Below are positions 53,868-61,970 of a stretch of DNA of 64,000 nucleotides, one piece after another; the first letter of the stretch is position 1, and the number at the start of each line of letters is the position of its first letter. This DNA comes from Actinomycetospora chibensis (lineage in GTDB: Bacteria > Actinomycetota > Actinomycetes > Mycobacteriales > Pseudonocardiaceae). Under the pieces are notes generated by a model, which was not told the DNA's origin, did no database searches, and saw only the letters and a list, made by a program, of their open reading frames with translations. The stretch lies in the NCBI RefSeq assembly GCF_028737215.1, contig NZ_JAQZAM010000019.1:29334-93333 (forward strand), read 5' to 3'. A program made the position numbers and the translations under genes.

Positions 53868-54524
53868 GTGACCGAGGAGGCGGAGGTGGCCGAGCGGCGC
53901 CGCGACGCCGTCCGCACCCGTGCCGACCTGCTGGCCGTGGCCACCACCGAGTTCGCCGATCACGGGTTCTCCGGCGCGCGCGTGGACGAGATCGCGGCGC
54001 GCACCCGCACGACGAAGCGGATGATCTACTACTACTTCGGCAGCAAGCGCGGGCTCTACCTGGCGGTGCTCGAGAACGCCTATGCCGGCATCCGGGTTCT
54101 CGAGGCCCAGCTCGAGGTCGAGCACCTCGACCCGGCCCGCGCGATGCGGGCGCTCGCCGAGCTCACGTTCGACCACCACGAGTCGCACCCCGACTTCGTC
54201 CGTCTGGTGGCGATCGAGAACATCCACCGCGCGGAGCACCTGCGCACGTCGGAGGTCCTGGCCGGCCTCGCGGCGCCCGCTGTCGACGTGCTGGGCGGCA
54301 TCCTCGAGCGCGGTCGCGCCGCGGGACTCTTCCGCGACGATGTCGACGCCCTCGACGTGCACATGGTGATCAGCGCGTTCTGCATCTTCCGCACCGCGAA
54401 CCGGTACACCTTCCAGGCCGTGTTCGACCGGGACCTCCTCGACCCCGACCGGCGCGCGCACTACCGGCGCATGGTCGGCGACCTCGTCCTGGAGTACCTG
54501 ACTGCGCACGTCGGGCGGGCCTGA
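53868..54524 (+). CDS. TetR-family regulator of the shikimate/quinate cluster
   Basis: A 218-residue TetR protein. HTH: TRADLLAVATTEFADHGFSGARVDEIAARTRTTKRMIYYYFGSKRG in outline, a canonical sequence. The C-terminal domain (LAELTFDHHESHPDFVRLVAIENIHRAEHL) resembles the TetR_C group of regulators of aromatic and carboxylate catabolism. It lies between the leftward dehydrogenase/dehydratase operon and the rightward transporter gene, with matching 15-bp boxes on both sides, so it most likely represses both and itself, with shikimate, quinate or a downstream product as inducer. Confidence 0.88.
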   Translation: MTEEAEVAERRRDAVRTRADLLAVATTEFADHGFSGARVDEIAARTRTTKRMIYYYFGSKRGLYLAVLENAYAGIRVLEAQLEVEHLDPARAMRALAELTFDHHESHPDFVRLVAIENIHRAEHLRTSEVLAGLAAPAVDVLGGILERGRAAGLFRDDVDALDVHMVISAFCIFRTANRYTFQAVFDRDLLDPDRRAHYRRMVGDLVLEYLTAHVGRA

Positions 54525-54534
54525 CCCGAGCGGC

Positions 54535-54564
54535 TTGACACGGCCGTGCGTCTCAACTCACCAT
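54535..54564 (+). promoter_or_regulatory. Candidate promoter of the ShiA-like transporter gene
   Basis: A consensus -35 hexamer TTGACA (54535-54540) is followed after 18 bp by CACCAT (54559-54564), a poor but acceptable -10. The operator box overlaps the -10, a good position for repression. The transporter start is 50 bp downstream. Confidence 0.45.
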
Positions 54565-54574
54565 CCGGTACGTA
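54560..54574. promoter_or_regulatory. Candidate operator box, transporter side
   Basis: ACCATCCGGTACGTA. It nearly repeats the box at 53799-53813 in opposite orientation. It contains an inverted element CGGT-ACGTA-ACCG (54566-54578), fitting a dimeric TetR protein, and a second CGGTAC follows at 54581. Confidence 0.6.
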
Positions 54575-54613
54575 ACCGAACGGTACATAGACGCACCGTG
54601 TCGAGGAGTGGTC

Positions 54614-55969
54614 GTGACCGCATCGCCGCAGGCGCCCACCGGGCCCCCTGCCCAGCCCCGCAAGGCCGCGCTGGCCGCCTGGATCGGCAGCGCGCTGGAG
54701 TACTACGACTTCTTCATCTACGGCACGGCCGCCGCGCTGGTGTTCAACAAGCTGTTCTTCCCCGGGGCCGAGCCGGCGACGGGCACGCTGCTCGCCCTCG
54801 CGACGTTCGGCGCGGGCTACGTGGCGCGACCGGTCGGGGCCTTCGTGCTCGGACACCTCGGCGACCGCTTCGGCCGCAAGCGGATCCTCGTGTCGACGGT
54901 GCTGCTCATGGGCGTCGCGACCTTCGCCGTCGGCTGCCTGCCGACCTACGCGTCCATCGGCATCGCCGCGCCGATCATCCTCGTCGTGCTGCGCCTGCTG
55001 CAGGGCTTCTCGGCGGGCGGTGAGCAGGCCGGCGCCTCGTCGACGAGCCTCGAGCACGCCCCGTCGAACCGCCGCGCGTACTTCACGAGCTTCACCCTCG
55101 GCGGTACCCAGTTCGGCCAGGTGCTCGCCACCGCGATCTTCCTGCCGGTGGCCGCGCTGCCCACGGAGGACCTGCTGAGCTGGGGCTGGCGCCTGCCGTT
55201 CTGGCTCAGCGCCGTCGTGGTCGTCGCCGGGCTCCTCATCCGCCGCACCCTCGACGAGACGCCGGTCTTCCAGGAGCAGCAGCGTCGCGCCGAGACCTCC
55301 CGCGCGCCCGTCGCGGAGCTGTTCAGCTCGCACCTCGGCGCCGTCGTGAGGGTGGTGCTGGCCTCCACGATCGCCACCGTCAGCACGATCTTCACCGTCT
55401 ACGCGCTGTCCTACGCCGTGAACGACGTCGGGCTCTCGCGCACCGCGATGCTCTGGGTCGGGGTGGTCGCCAACGTCGTCGCCATCGTCGTCATCCCGCT
55501 GTTCGGCGCGCTGGGCGACCGTATCGGCCGCAAGCCCGTGTTCCTCGCCGGCTCGATCGCGATGGCGGTGACGATGGCCGGTTACCTCGCCGCGATCTCG
55601 GCCGGCAGCTATGTCTGGATCTTCGTCCTCGGCATCCTGGTGTTCGGCCTCGGCAACAGCGCCACCGGTGGCGTGTGGCCCGCCTTCTACGGGGAGATGT
55701 TCCCCGCCCGCGTCCGGCTCTCCGGGGTCGCGATCGGCACGCAGATCGGCTTCGCGGTCGCCGGCTTCGCACCCTCGATCGCCGCCGCCCTCGCGGGGGA
55801 CGACGGCAGCAACTGGCCGGCAGTGGCCGGCTTCGTCGCCGCGGTGTGCCTGCTCAACATCGTCGCCGTGGCCACCGGTCGCGACTACTACCGCACCCCG
55901 ACCGAGGACTTGGGCGTGAGCCCGGTGCCACGGTCGCAGCCCGCCGCGGCCAGCCCGACGGCCTCGTGA
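54614..55969 (+). CDS. MHS-family MFS transporter, ShiA-like (shikimate/quinate)
   Basis: A 451-residue metabolite:H+ symporter: AWIGSALEYYDFFIYGTAAAL at helix 1, the loop motif GHLGDRFGRKRILV, LLQGFSAGGEQAGAS, and GALGDRIGRKPVFLAG in the second half. The EYYDFFIYG start is diagnostic for the MHS subfamily (ShiA, ProP, KgtP). It most likely imports shikimate or quinate, given the neighbours. GTG 54614 has GAGGAG five bases upstream; GTG 54608 is inside that site. Its stop overlaps the next gene start. Confidence 0.9.
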   Translation: MTASPQAPTGPPAQPRKAALAAWIGSALEYYDFFIYGTAAALVFNKLFFPGAEPATGTLLALATFGAGYVARPVGAFVLGHLGDRFGRKRILVSTVLLMGVATFAVGCLPTYASIGIAAPIILVVLRLLQGFSAGGEQAGASSTSLEHAPSNRRAYFTSFTLGGTQFGQVLATAIFLPVAALPTEDLLSWGWRLPFWLSAVVVVAGLLIRRTLDETPVFQEQQRRAETSRAPVAELFSSHLGAVVRVVLASTIATVSTIFTVYALSYAVNDVGLSRTAMLWVGVVANVVAIVVIPLFGALGDRIGRKPVFLAGSIAMAVTMAGYLAAISAGSYVWIFVLGILVFGLGNSATGGVWPAFYGEMFPARVRLSGVAIGTQIGFAVAGFAPSIAAALAGDDGSNWPAVAGFVAAVCLLNIVAVATGRDYYRTPTEDLGVSPVPRSQPAAASPTAS

Positions 55970-56745
55970 GCCTCGTGGGCGGGGCACCGCCGTTCGCGGT
56001 GCACGCTGTCCGCTTCGCGAGCCGGCCCGGCGTGCGGGGTCAGCACTTCCTCGGCCACGACGACCGCGCGGGCGAGCCCCACCCCACCGCCTACTACGTC
56101 TGGCTCGCGACGAACGCCGACCACGTCGTCCTCGTCGACGCCGGGATCGACCCCGGTCGGCCCGTGCCGATCGACGGGATCACGTTCCACCGCTCGCCCG
56201 TCGAGGGGCTCGCCGAGCTGGGCGTCCGTCCGGAGCAGGTCGACCACGTCGTGCTGAGCCACCTGCACTACGACCACACGGGCACGGTCGCGGCCTTCCC
56301 CGCCGCCCGCTACGTCGTGCAGCGCGGGGAGCTCGAGTACTGGACCGGCCCGATGGCCGCCCGCATCCGCCGGGAGCACTGGCTGGTCAGCGGCGAGGAC
56401 GTCGGCCACCTCACGGGGACGGCGCGGTCCCGGCTCGACGTCGTCGACGGCACCGCCGAGATCGTGCCCGGGCTGGAGGTGCACCACGTCGGCGGGCACA
56501 CCGCGGGCATGCAGGTGGTCCGCGTGCGGACCGCCGCCGGCCCGGTGGTGCTGGCCTCCGACGCCGCCCATTTCCACGAGAACCTCGCCGACGACCACCC
56601 GCCGCCGATCCTGCACTCCGTGCCCGACGTCCACACCGCCTTCGACCGGCTCGTCGAACTCGCCGGCGACGACGGCCTCGTCGTCCCCGGTCACGACCCC
56701 CGCGTGGTCGAGGGCGCCGGGTCCGGCGTCGTCCGCCTGGCCTGA
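55966..56745 (+). CDS. Metallo-beta-lactamase-fold hydrolase (AHL-lactonase-like)
   Basis: A 259-residue MBL-fold enzyme: VVLSHLHYDHTGTVAAFP (H-x-H-x-D-H), the further His in HHVGGHTAGMQVV, the Asp in VLASDAAHF and the final His in LVVPGHDPRVV. The order is that of N-acyl homoserine lactonase-like proteins. GTG 55966 overlaps the transporter stop (GTGA), so it belongs to the ShiA-like operon. It may hydrolyse a lactone or ester derived from the imported compound, for instance an ester of quinate; this is inference. Confidence 0.88.
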   Translation: MSLVGGAPPFAVHAVRFASRPGVRGQHFLGHDDRAGEPHPTAYYVWLATNADHVVLVDAGIDPGRPVPIDGITFHRSPVEGLAELGVRPEQVDHVVLSHLHYDHTGTVAAFPAARYVVQRGELEYWTGPMAARIRREHWLVSGEDVGHLTGTARSRLDVVDGTAEIVPGLEVHHVGGHTAGMQVVRVRTAAGPVVLASDAAHFHENLADDHPPPILHSVPDVHTAFDRLVELAGDDGLVVPGHDPRVVEGAGSGVVRLA

Positions 56746-56788
56746 CCGGCGCCGGAATCAGGTCGTGCGACGCCGGGTTCTGGTCGTC

Positions 56789-57451
56789 ATGAGGATCGGG
56801 ATCATCGGTGCAGGCATGATCGGCGGAACGCTGACGCGGCGGCTGAGCGCTCTGGGGCACGAGGTCCGGGTGGCCAATTCCCGGGACCCCGAGACGTTGG
56901 CCGAGCTGGCCGCGGAGACCGGCGCGACGGCCGTGTGGGCGCGCGAGGCCGCCGTCGACGCGGACGTCGTGATCGTCAGCATCCCGCAGAAGAACACCCC
57001 GGACCTCGCGCCGGGCCTCGTGACGTCGGCGCGGCCGGGCGCGCCGGTGATCGAGACGAACAACTACTACCCGCAGCAGCGCGACGGCCGCATCGACGCG
57101 CTCGAGGACGGCACCCCCGAGAGCGTGTGGGTCGCCGAGCACCTCGGCGTGCCGGCCTACAAGGTGTTCAACGGCATCTACTGGAAGCACCTGCTCGAGC
57201 GCGGGAGGCCGCGTGGCGAGCAGGGGCGGATCGCGCTGCCGGTCGCGGGTGCGGACGGGCCCGGCAAGGACACGGTGTTCGCCCTCGTCGACGAGCTCGG
57301 GTTCGACCCGGTCGACGCCGGCCCGCTCGAGGAGTCGTGGCGCCAGCAGCCCGGCACGCCGGTCTACGGCAAGGACCACGACGCCGAAGGCGTCAGCGCG
57401 GCCCTCGCCGAGGCCACCCCGGGACGTCCGGAGGAGTTCCGGGCCGCGTAA
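56789..57451 (+). CDS. NADPH-dependent F420 reductase-like / NAD(P)-binding protein
   Basis: A 220-residue Rossmann protein: MRIGIIGAGMIGGTLTRRLSALGHEVRVANSRDPETL is the dinucleotide fold with the NADP-type NSR loop; VIVSIPQKNTPDLAP, VIETNNYYPQQRDGRIDAL and KVFNGIYWKHLLERG follow. It resembles the F420-dependent NADP oxidoreductase superfamily but the substrate is unknown. ATG 56789 has no clear ribosome binding site. A stem-loop lies just past the stop. Confidence 0.82.
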   Translation: MRIGIIGAGMIGGTLTRRLSALGHEVRVANSRDPETLAELAAETGATAVWAREAAVDADVVIVSIPQKNTPDLAPGLVTSARPGAPVIETNNYYPQQRDGRIDALEDGTPESVWVAEHLGVPAYKVFNGIYWKHLLERGRPRGEQGRIALPVAGADGPGKDTVFALVDELGFDPVDAGPLEESWRQQPGTPVYGKDHDAEGVSAALAEATPGRPEEFRAA

Positions 57452-57468
57452 GGCCCGGAGATGACGAC

Positions 57469-57505
57469 GGTCCCGCCGGCTCGTGAAGGCTGAACCGACG
57501 GGACC
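57469..57505 (+). terminator. Candidate hairpin terminator
   Basis: GGTCCCGCCG (57469-57478) pairs with CGACGGGACC (57496-57505) with one mismatch and a 17-nt loop. It lies 17 bp past the stop of the F420-reductase-like gene, between convergent genes. No T-tract. Weakly supported. Confidence 0.35.
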
Positions 57506-57574
57506 TGAGTCGACGTCCTACCCGCGGGCTGCACGGCCGACCTGGCGCGGTGGTACCCACCTCGTTGCGCCGGG

Positions 57575-58324
57575 CTAACGTCCGTGGCCGCCCCGTCTGC
57601 CGGGCTTCTGCGCCTCGCCGACCAGCCAGGTCGCCACGTCCACGAGCTTGATGTTCGTCTGTTGGGACGACTCCACGAGGATGGCGAAGGCCCGCTCGGG
57701 CCCCACGCCCATCCGCTCGATCAGGATGCCCTTGGCCTGCCCGATGACGTCCCGGCTGGCCAGGGCCCCGGCCATCCCGTGGACGCGCCGGGCGCCGTGG
57801 AGCACCAGGGCGGCCTGGGTGGCGAACAGCGAGCCGGTGTCCGTCGTGGCCTCGTCGAACACCCCGGTCTCCGACGCGTACAGGTTCAGGGCTCCGGCGC
57901 TGCCCTTGTCGGTGAAGAGCTGGAACGCCATCAACGACCCGATACCGCGCCGCTCGGCCTCGACGGCCCATCGGGGCCAGCGGGCGCGCACCTGAGTGAT
58001 GTCCTCGATCACCGTCCGCTGCTCGTACCAGATCGAGTCGAGGCACGGTCCTTCCCCGAGCTGGGTCTGGAGCTCGTCGAGCTCGCGCACGACGTCGTTG
58101 CTCGGCGCGCGGGCCGTCACGATCCCGCCGCGTTCGACGAGCGAGACGCCGGCCTGCTCGACGTGCGGGATGGTGTGGATCGCGCCTCGCACGATCAGCT
58201 GCAGGGTGTGCTCGACGTCCTCGTCCGCCCCCCGTTCGACCAGGCCGCGAGCCGCCTCCTCCAGGGCCCGTGCCAGCTCGACACCCGCACGTTCACCGGT
58301 GCTCACCGGCTGCTGGTCGCCCAC
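57575..58324 (-). CDS. GAF-ANTAR regulator
   Basis: A 249-residue protein with an N-terminal GAF domain (about 30-165: HTLQLIVRGAIHTIPHVEQAGVSLVERG, GEGPCLDSIWYEQ, SLMAFQLFTDKGSAGALNLYA) and a C-terminal ANTAR domain (about 180-240: ALASRDVIGQAKGILIERMGVGPERAFAILVESSQQTNIKLVDVA in outline). ANTAR domains bind two-hexaloop RNA and act as transcription antiterminators. GTG 58324 has AAGGAG seven bases upstream. A second, ANTAR-only gene lies 23 bp upstream in the same direction. Confidence 0.9.
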   Translation of the reverse strand: MGDQQPVSTGERAGVELARALEEAARGLVERGADEDVEHTLQLIVRGAIHTIPHVEQAGVSLVERGGIVTARAPSNDVVRELDELQTQLGEGPCLDSIWYEQRTVIEDITQVRARWPRWAVEAERRGIGSLMAFQLFTDKGSAGALNLYASETGVFDEATTDTGSLFATQAALVLHGARRVHGMAGALASRDVIGQAKGILIERMGVGPERAFAILVESSQQTNIKLVDVATWLVGEAQKPGRRGGHGR

Positions 58325-58347
58325 GCGGGACTCCTTCGCGTGTCCCG

Positions 58348-58551
58348 TCACCGACTCGGGTGGCCGTTCCCGCGGCGGGCGACGAGCGTGCCGACGACCT
58401 GGGCCGCCATCTCGGGCACCGTCAGGTCCCCTCGTGCCGCCCAAGCGCGCAGCATCCCGGCCGCCTCGCTGATCGGCACGCCGTACCGCGCGGTGAGCAT
58501 GCCCTCGGCCTGGTGGACCCGGGGGTCGAAGGGCCGGACGTCATCGTTCAT
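58348..58551 (-). CDS. Stand-alone ANTAR-domain protein
   Basis: A 67-residue protein nearly all ANTAR: DPRVHQAEGMLTARYGVPISEAAGMLRAWAARGDLTVPEMAAQVVG in outline. The QAEGMLxxRYG start matches the first ANTAR helix. ATG 58551 or GTG 58557. It lacks any sensory domain, so it may pair with the GAF-ANTAR protein encoded next, since ANTAR proteins act as dimers. No upstream RNA hairpin pair was searched quantitatively. Confidence 0.7.
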   Translation of the reverse strand: MNDDVRPFDPRVHQAEGMLTARYGVPISEAAGMLRAWAARGDLTVPEMAAQVVGTLVARRGNGHPSR

Positions 58552-58683
58552 GGTCACCCGCTGCGCTCGTGGCTCGCGGCGCGTGGAGAGCCGCGGATCG
58601 GGCCACGGCGGGGTCCGGACCGGGCTCGACGCCACTGTGCTCCCGACCGGTCGGGAAGTCCACCGCCGTCCGGAGCTTCGCCG

Positions 58684-58953
58684 TCAGGCGCTCCGGGGCT
58701 CCGCCGGGGCGTCCGCGGCACACCGGTCGGCGAGCTGGTCGAGCGGCACCCCGAGCTCGGTGCACAGCGTGACCACGGTGAAGAACGCGGGCGTCGGGAC
58801 CCGGCCCGTCTCGATCTTGCGGAGGGTCTCCGGGGACATCCCGACCGCCGTAGCCACCGAGGTCATGCTCCGCGGCCCGCGCGCCGCGCGCAGGACCTCG
58901 CCGAGTCGCCGGCCTCGCTCGTGGTCCTGCGGGGTCAAGGGCACGCGCACCAT
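58684..58953 (-). CDS. XRE-family helix-turn-helix regulator
   Basis: An 89-residue protein: LTPQDHERGRRLGEVLRAAR, then the HTH SMTSVATAVGMSPETLRKIETGRVPTPAFFTVVTLCTELG. The ETLRKIETGRVPTPAFFT sequence is familiar from small regulators divergent from map in actinomycetes. ATG 58953 is the chosen start. A perfect palindrome (58972-58985) lies between it and map, so it probably represses itself and perhaps map. Confidence 0.85.
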   Translation of the reverse strand: MVRVPLTPQDHERGRRLGEVLRAARGPRSMTSVATAVGMSPETLRKIETGRVPTPAFFTVVTLCTELGVPLDQLADRCAADAPAEPRSA

Positions 58954-58971
58954 GACCGTGATACTAATACC

Positions 58972-58985
58972 GGGATAACTATCCC
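58972..58985. promoter_or_regulatory. Palindrome between the XRE gene and map, candidate operator
   Basis: GGGATA-AC-TATCCC: two perfect 6-bp arms, 19 bp upstream of the XRE start and 18 bp upstream of the map start. Its position in a 49-bp divergent interval fits an operator for the XRE protein. Confidence 0.6.
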
Positions 58986-59002
58986 ACTGGCGAGGTACGG
59001 CG

Positions 59003-59794
59003 ATGATCGAGCTCAAGACCCCTGCCGAGATCGAGCGGATGCACACGACCGGACGCTTCGTCGCCCACGTCCTGCAGGCCGTGGGGGAGCGGGCCGCCGT
59101 CGGCGTCAACCTCCTCGACCTCGAGCTCCTCGCCCGTGAGCTCATCCGGGAGCGCGGCGCGGAGTCGTGCTACTGGGACTACGCCCCCTCCTTCGGCCGT
59201 GGCCCCTTCCGCAACGTCATCTGCCTGTCGGTCAACGACGCCGTCCTGCACGGCCTGCCCCACGACCACGTGCTGCGCGACGGCGACGTCCTGACCATGG
59301 ACCTCGCCGTCGCCGTCGACGGCTGGGTCGCCGACTCCGCCCGGACCGTCATCGTCGGCACCCCCCGGGAGGAGGACCGCCAGCTGGTCCGGGCCGGCGA
59401 GGAGGCCCTCGAGGCCGCGATCGACGCCGCGCAGGCCGGTCAGCACCTCGGCGACATCTCCGCCGCCATCGGTGCGGTCGCCGCCCGTCACGGCTATCCG
59501 GTCAATCTCGAGTTCGGCGGGCACGGGCTCGGGCGCACGATGCACGAGGACCCTCACGTGGCCAACGACGGACGGGCCGGGCGGGGGCTGCGCCTGCGGC
59601 CGGGGCTCACCCTGGCCCTCGAGCCCTGGTTCGCCCGCACCACCGACAAGATCACCTACGACCCGGACGGCTGGACCATCCGCTCGGCCGACGGCTCGCG
59701 AACGACCCACTCCGAGCACACCATCGCCATCACCGAGGTCGGCCCCCTGGTGCTCACCCGGCGCGAGGGCGAGCTCGCCGGCTCGGGCACCTGA
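59003..59794 (+). CDS. map: Type I methionine aminopeptidase
   Basis: A 263-residue methionyl aminopeptidase removing the initiator Met. Metal ligands: Asp in LTMDLAVAVDGWVADSARTV (two), His in GGHGLGRTMHEDPHV, Glu in LALEPWF, Glu in HSEHTIAIT. MIELKTPAEIERMHTTGRF is the usual start. ATG 59003 has GAGGTA upstream. Actinomycetes generally keep a second map near secY; this copy, paired with an XRE regulator, is likely a conditional paralogue. Confidence 0.92.
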   Translation: MIELKTPAEIERMHTTGRFVAHVLQAVGERAAVGVNLLDLELLARELIRERGAESCYWDYAPSFGRGPFRNVICLSVNDAVLHGLPHDHVLRDGDVLTMDLAVAVDGWVADSARTVIVGTPREEDRQLVRAGEEALEAAIDAAQAGQHLGDISAAIGAVAARHGYPVNLEFGGHGLGRTMHEDPHVANDGRAGRGLRLRPGLTLALEPWFARTTDKITYDPDGWTIRSADGSRTTHSEHTIAITEVGPLVLTRREGELAGSGT

Positions 59795-59912
59795 GGGGCC
59801 GGCGAAAACTCTCGGAGGAATTTCCGGGGGCGTGTCGACACGGGTCGACCCCGTTCGTCGCCTGAGTAAGAGAGCGGCAACCGGGCCGCTCCCGCACCCA
59901 CCGGAGGTCCCC

Positions 59913-60341
59913 GTGTCCCCGACCACCACCGCCACCGTCCACGCCGACGACACCACCGCGGCCGCCCCGGGCGTCGGCTCGATGCTCCTGGCGGGCGCGG
60001 CGGCCACCGTCGCCGCGTCCGTCGCCACCGCGGCCGTGGCCGCCGGCGGCCAGGCGATCGGCATCAGCACCGCCGTCGCCGGCGCGCCGATCCCGACGAC
60101 CGGGTTCGCCGTCCTGACGGCGATCTTCTCCGTCCTCGGGCTGGTCATCGCCACGGCGCTGCGGCGCTTCGCCCGCCACCCGCGCACGGCGTGGGTGCGC
60201 ACCACCGTCGCGCTGACCGTGCTCTCCTTCGTGCCGGACGTCCTCGCCGACGCCGCGGTGTCCACGAAGATGCTGCTGATCCTCACCCACGTCGTGGCTG
60301 CCGCGATCGTCATTCCCGCCGTCGCCCGCCGGCTGGCCTGA
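59913..60341 (+). CDS. DUF6069 family membrane protein
   Basis: A 142-residue protein with four membrane helices: SMLLAGAAATVAASVATAAVAAG, TTGFAVLTAIFSVLGLVIATAL, WVRTTVALTVLSFVPDVLADAA and MLLILTHVVAAAIVIPAVA. The FVPDVLADAAVSTKMLLILTH stretch is typical of DUF6069. GTG 59913 has GGAGG upstream. Function unknown. It precedes the DGPF/ECF pair by 44 bp and may be its target or partner. Confidence 0.8.
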   Translation: MSPTTTATVHADDTTAAAPGVGSMLLAGAAATVAASVATAAVAAGGQAIGISTAVAGAPIPTTGFAVLTAIFSVLGLVIATALRRFARHPRTAWVRTTVALTVLSFVPDVLADAAVSTKMLLILTHVVAAAIVIPAVARRLA

Positions 60342-60385
60342 CTCCGACATCCCGTCCGAGGACGTCACGAACAGGAGCGAACACC

Positions 60386-60733
60386 GTGCACTACCTCATG
60401 AGCGTCGAGCTCGACCAGAGCGGACCCCGGCCCACCGAGGCGGAGCAGGAGCGGAACTTCGCCCGGGTCGGCGCGGTGAACGACGAGATGAAGGCGCAGG
60501 GGATCTGGGTCTTCGCCGGGGGCCTGTTGCCCTACGACAGCGCCACCGTCGTCCGCGTGCAGGACGGCACCACCACCATGACCGACGGGCCGTTCGCGGA
60601 GACGAAGGAGCAGCTCGCCGGGTTCTGGGTCATCGAGGTCCCCGATCTCGACGCGGCGCTGGGCTGGGCCGAGAAGTGCGCGGAGGCCTGCGAGGCGCCC
60701 ATCGAGGTCCGGCCCTTCGACGGCCTCGCCTGA
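60386..60733 (+). CDS. YCII/DGPF-domain protein
   Basis: A 115-residue YCII-fold protein: HYLMSVELDQSGPRPTEAEQER, WVFAGGLLPYDSATVVR, then TMTDGPFAETKEQLAGFWVIEVPDLDAAL, with the DGPF signature. Such proteins accompany ECF42 sigma factors. GTG 60386 has AGGAG upstream. The sigma factor gene follows after 18 bp. No enzyme activity is known for this group. Confidence 0.88.
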   Translation: MHYLMSVELDQSGPRPTEAEQERNFARVGAVNDEMKAQGIWVFAGGLLPYDSATVVRVQDGTTTMTDGPFAETKEQLAGFWVIEVPDLDAALGWAEKCAEACEAPIEVRPFDGLA

Positions 60734-60751
60734 CCGGGATGCGTCGTCCGC

Positions 60752-61960
60752 ATGGACCTCACCAGCGTCTACCGCGCCGAGTACGGCCGCTGCGTCGCCA
60801 CCCTGACGCGCCTCCTCGGCGACATCGGGCTCGCCGAGGAGGCCGTCCAGGACGCGTTCGCGGCGGCGATGGAGAAGTGGGCGCAGCCGGGGGAGGAGGT
60901 GCCGCGCAACCCGGGCGCCTGGATCGTCACCACCGCCCGGAACCGGGCTCTCGACCGCATCCGCCGCGAGTCCACCCGCGAGGCCCGCCACGCGCAGGCC
61001 CTGCTGCTGCACCAGCCCGAGGAGACCGAGGAGGTGGGACCGGTGCGCGACGACCAGCTGCGTCTGATCTTCACCTGCTGCCACCCGGCGCTCTCCCCGC
61101 TCGCGCAGACCGCGCTCACCCTGCGCCTGCTCGGCGGGCTCGAGGTCCCCGAGATCGCCCGCGCCTACCTCGCGCCCGAGGCGACGATCTCCCAGCGGAT
61201 CGTCCGCGCCAAGAAGAAGATTCGCGACGCCGGCATCCCGTACCGGGTGCCCGGGGAGGCGGAGCTGCCCGACCGCCTCCCGCCCGTACTGACCGTGCTC
61301 TACCTGATCTTCAACGAGGGCTACACGGCGACGGCGGGCCCGCTGCTGCGCACCGATCTGTCCGCGGAGGCGGTGCGCCTCGCCCGGGCGCTCGCCGACC
61401 TGATGCCCGACGAGCCGGAGGTGCTCGGCCTGCTCGCGCTGCTGCTGCTCACCGAGGCCCGCCGCCCGGCCCGCACGGCGCCCACCGGCGAGCTGGTGAC
61501 CCTCGCCGAACAGGACCGCACCCTGTGGAACCGGGAGCTGATCGCCGAGGGGCACGAGCTCGTCCGGCGCTGCCTGCGCCGCGACCGTCCCGGTCCGTAC
61601 CAGATCCAGGCCGCGATCAACGCCGTGCACACCGACGGTCCGGCCACCGACTGGACCCAGGTCCTGGCCCTCTACGACCAGCTCATGGCGCTCAACCCGA
61701 CCCCGATCGTCGCGCTCAACCGCGCCGTCGCCGTCGCCGAGGTGCACGGACCCGCCGCCGCCCTCGCCGCGGTCGAGGAGCTGGACATACCCGGCTACCA
61801 CCTGCTGCCCGCCACCCGCGCCGACCTCCTGGCGCGTCTGGGCCGGACCGACGAGGCCGTCACCGCCTACGCGGAGGCGATCACCCTGGCCACGAACGAC
61901 ACCGAACGGACGTTCCTCGAGACGCGACGGGCGGGCCTCGCCTCGGAGGTGAGCGGCTGA
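60752..61960 (+). CDS. ECF42-type RNA polymerase sigma factor
   Basis: A 402-residue sigma factor. Region 2 is [38 protein letters not shown] in outline with [17 protein letters not shown]; region 4 is [38 protein letters not shown]-terminal extension of about 210 residues (DUF6596/TPR-like: [41 protein letters not shown] repeats) is the mark of ECF42, which lacks an anti-sigma factor and is thought to be controlled by this extension. It is probably co-transcribed with the DGPF gene. Confidence 0.9.
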   Translation: MDLTSVYRAEYGRCVATLTRLLGDIGLAEEAVQDAFAAAMEKWAQPGEEVPRNPGAWIVTTARNRALDRIRRESTREARHAQALLLHQPEETEEVGPVRDDQLRLIFTCCHPALSPLAQTALTLRLLGGLEVPEIARAYLAPEATISQRIVRAKKKIRDAGIPYRVPGEAELPDRLPPVLTVLYLIFNEGYTATAGPLLRTDLSAEAVRLARALADLMPDEPEVLGLLALLLLTEARRPARTAPTGELVTLAEQDRTLWNRELIAEGHELVRRCLRRDRPGPYQIQAAINAVHTDGPATDWTQVLALYDQLMALNPTPIVALNRAVAVAEVHGPAAALAAVEELDIPGYHLLPATRADLLARLGRTDEAVTAYAEAITLATNDTERTFLETRRAGLASEVSG

Positions 61961-61970
61961 TCCGGCCGCC

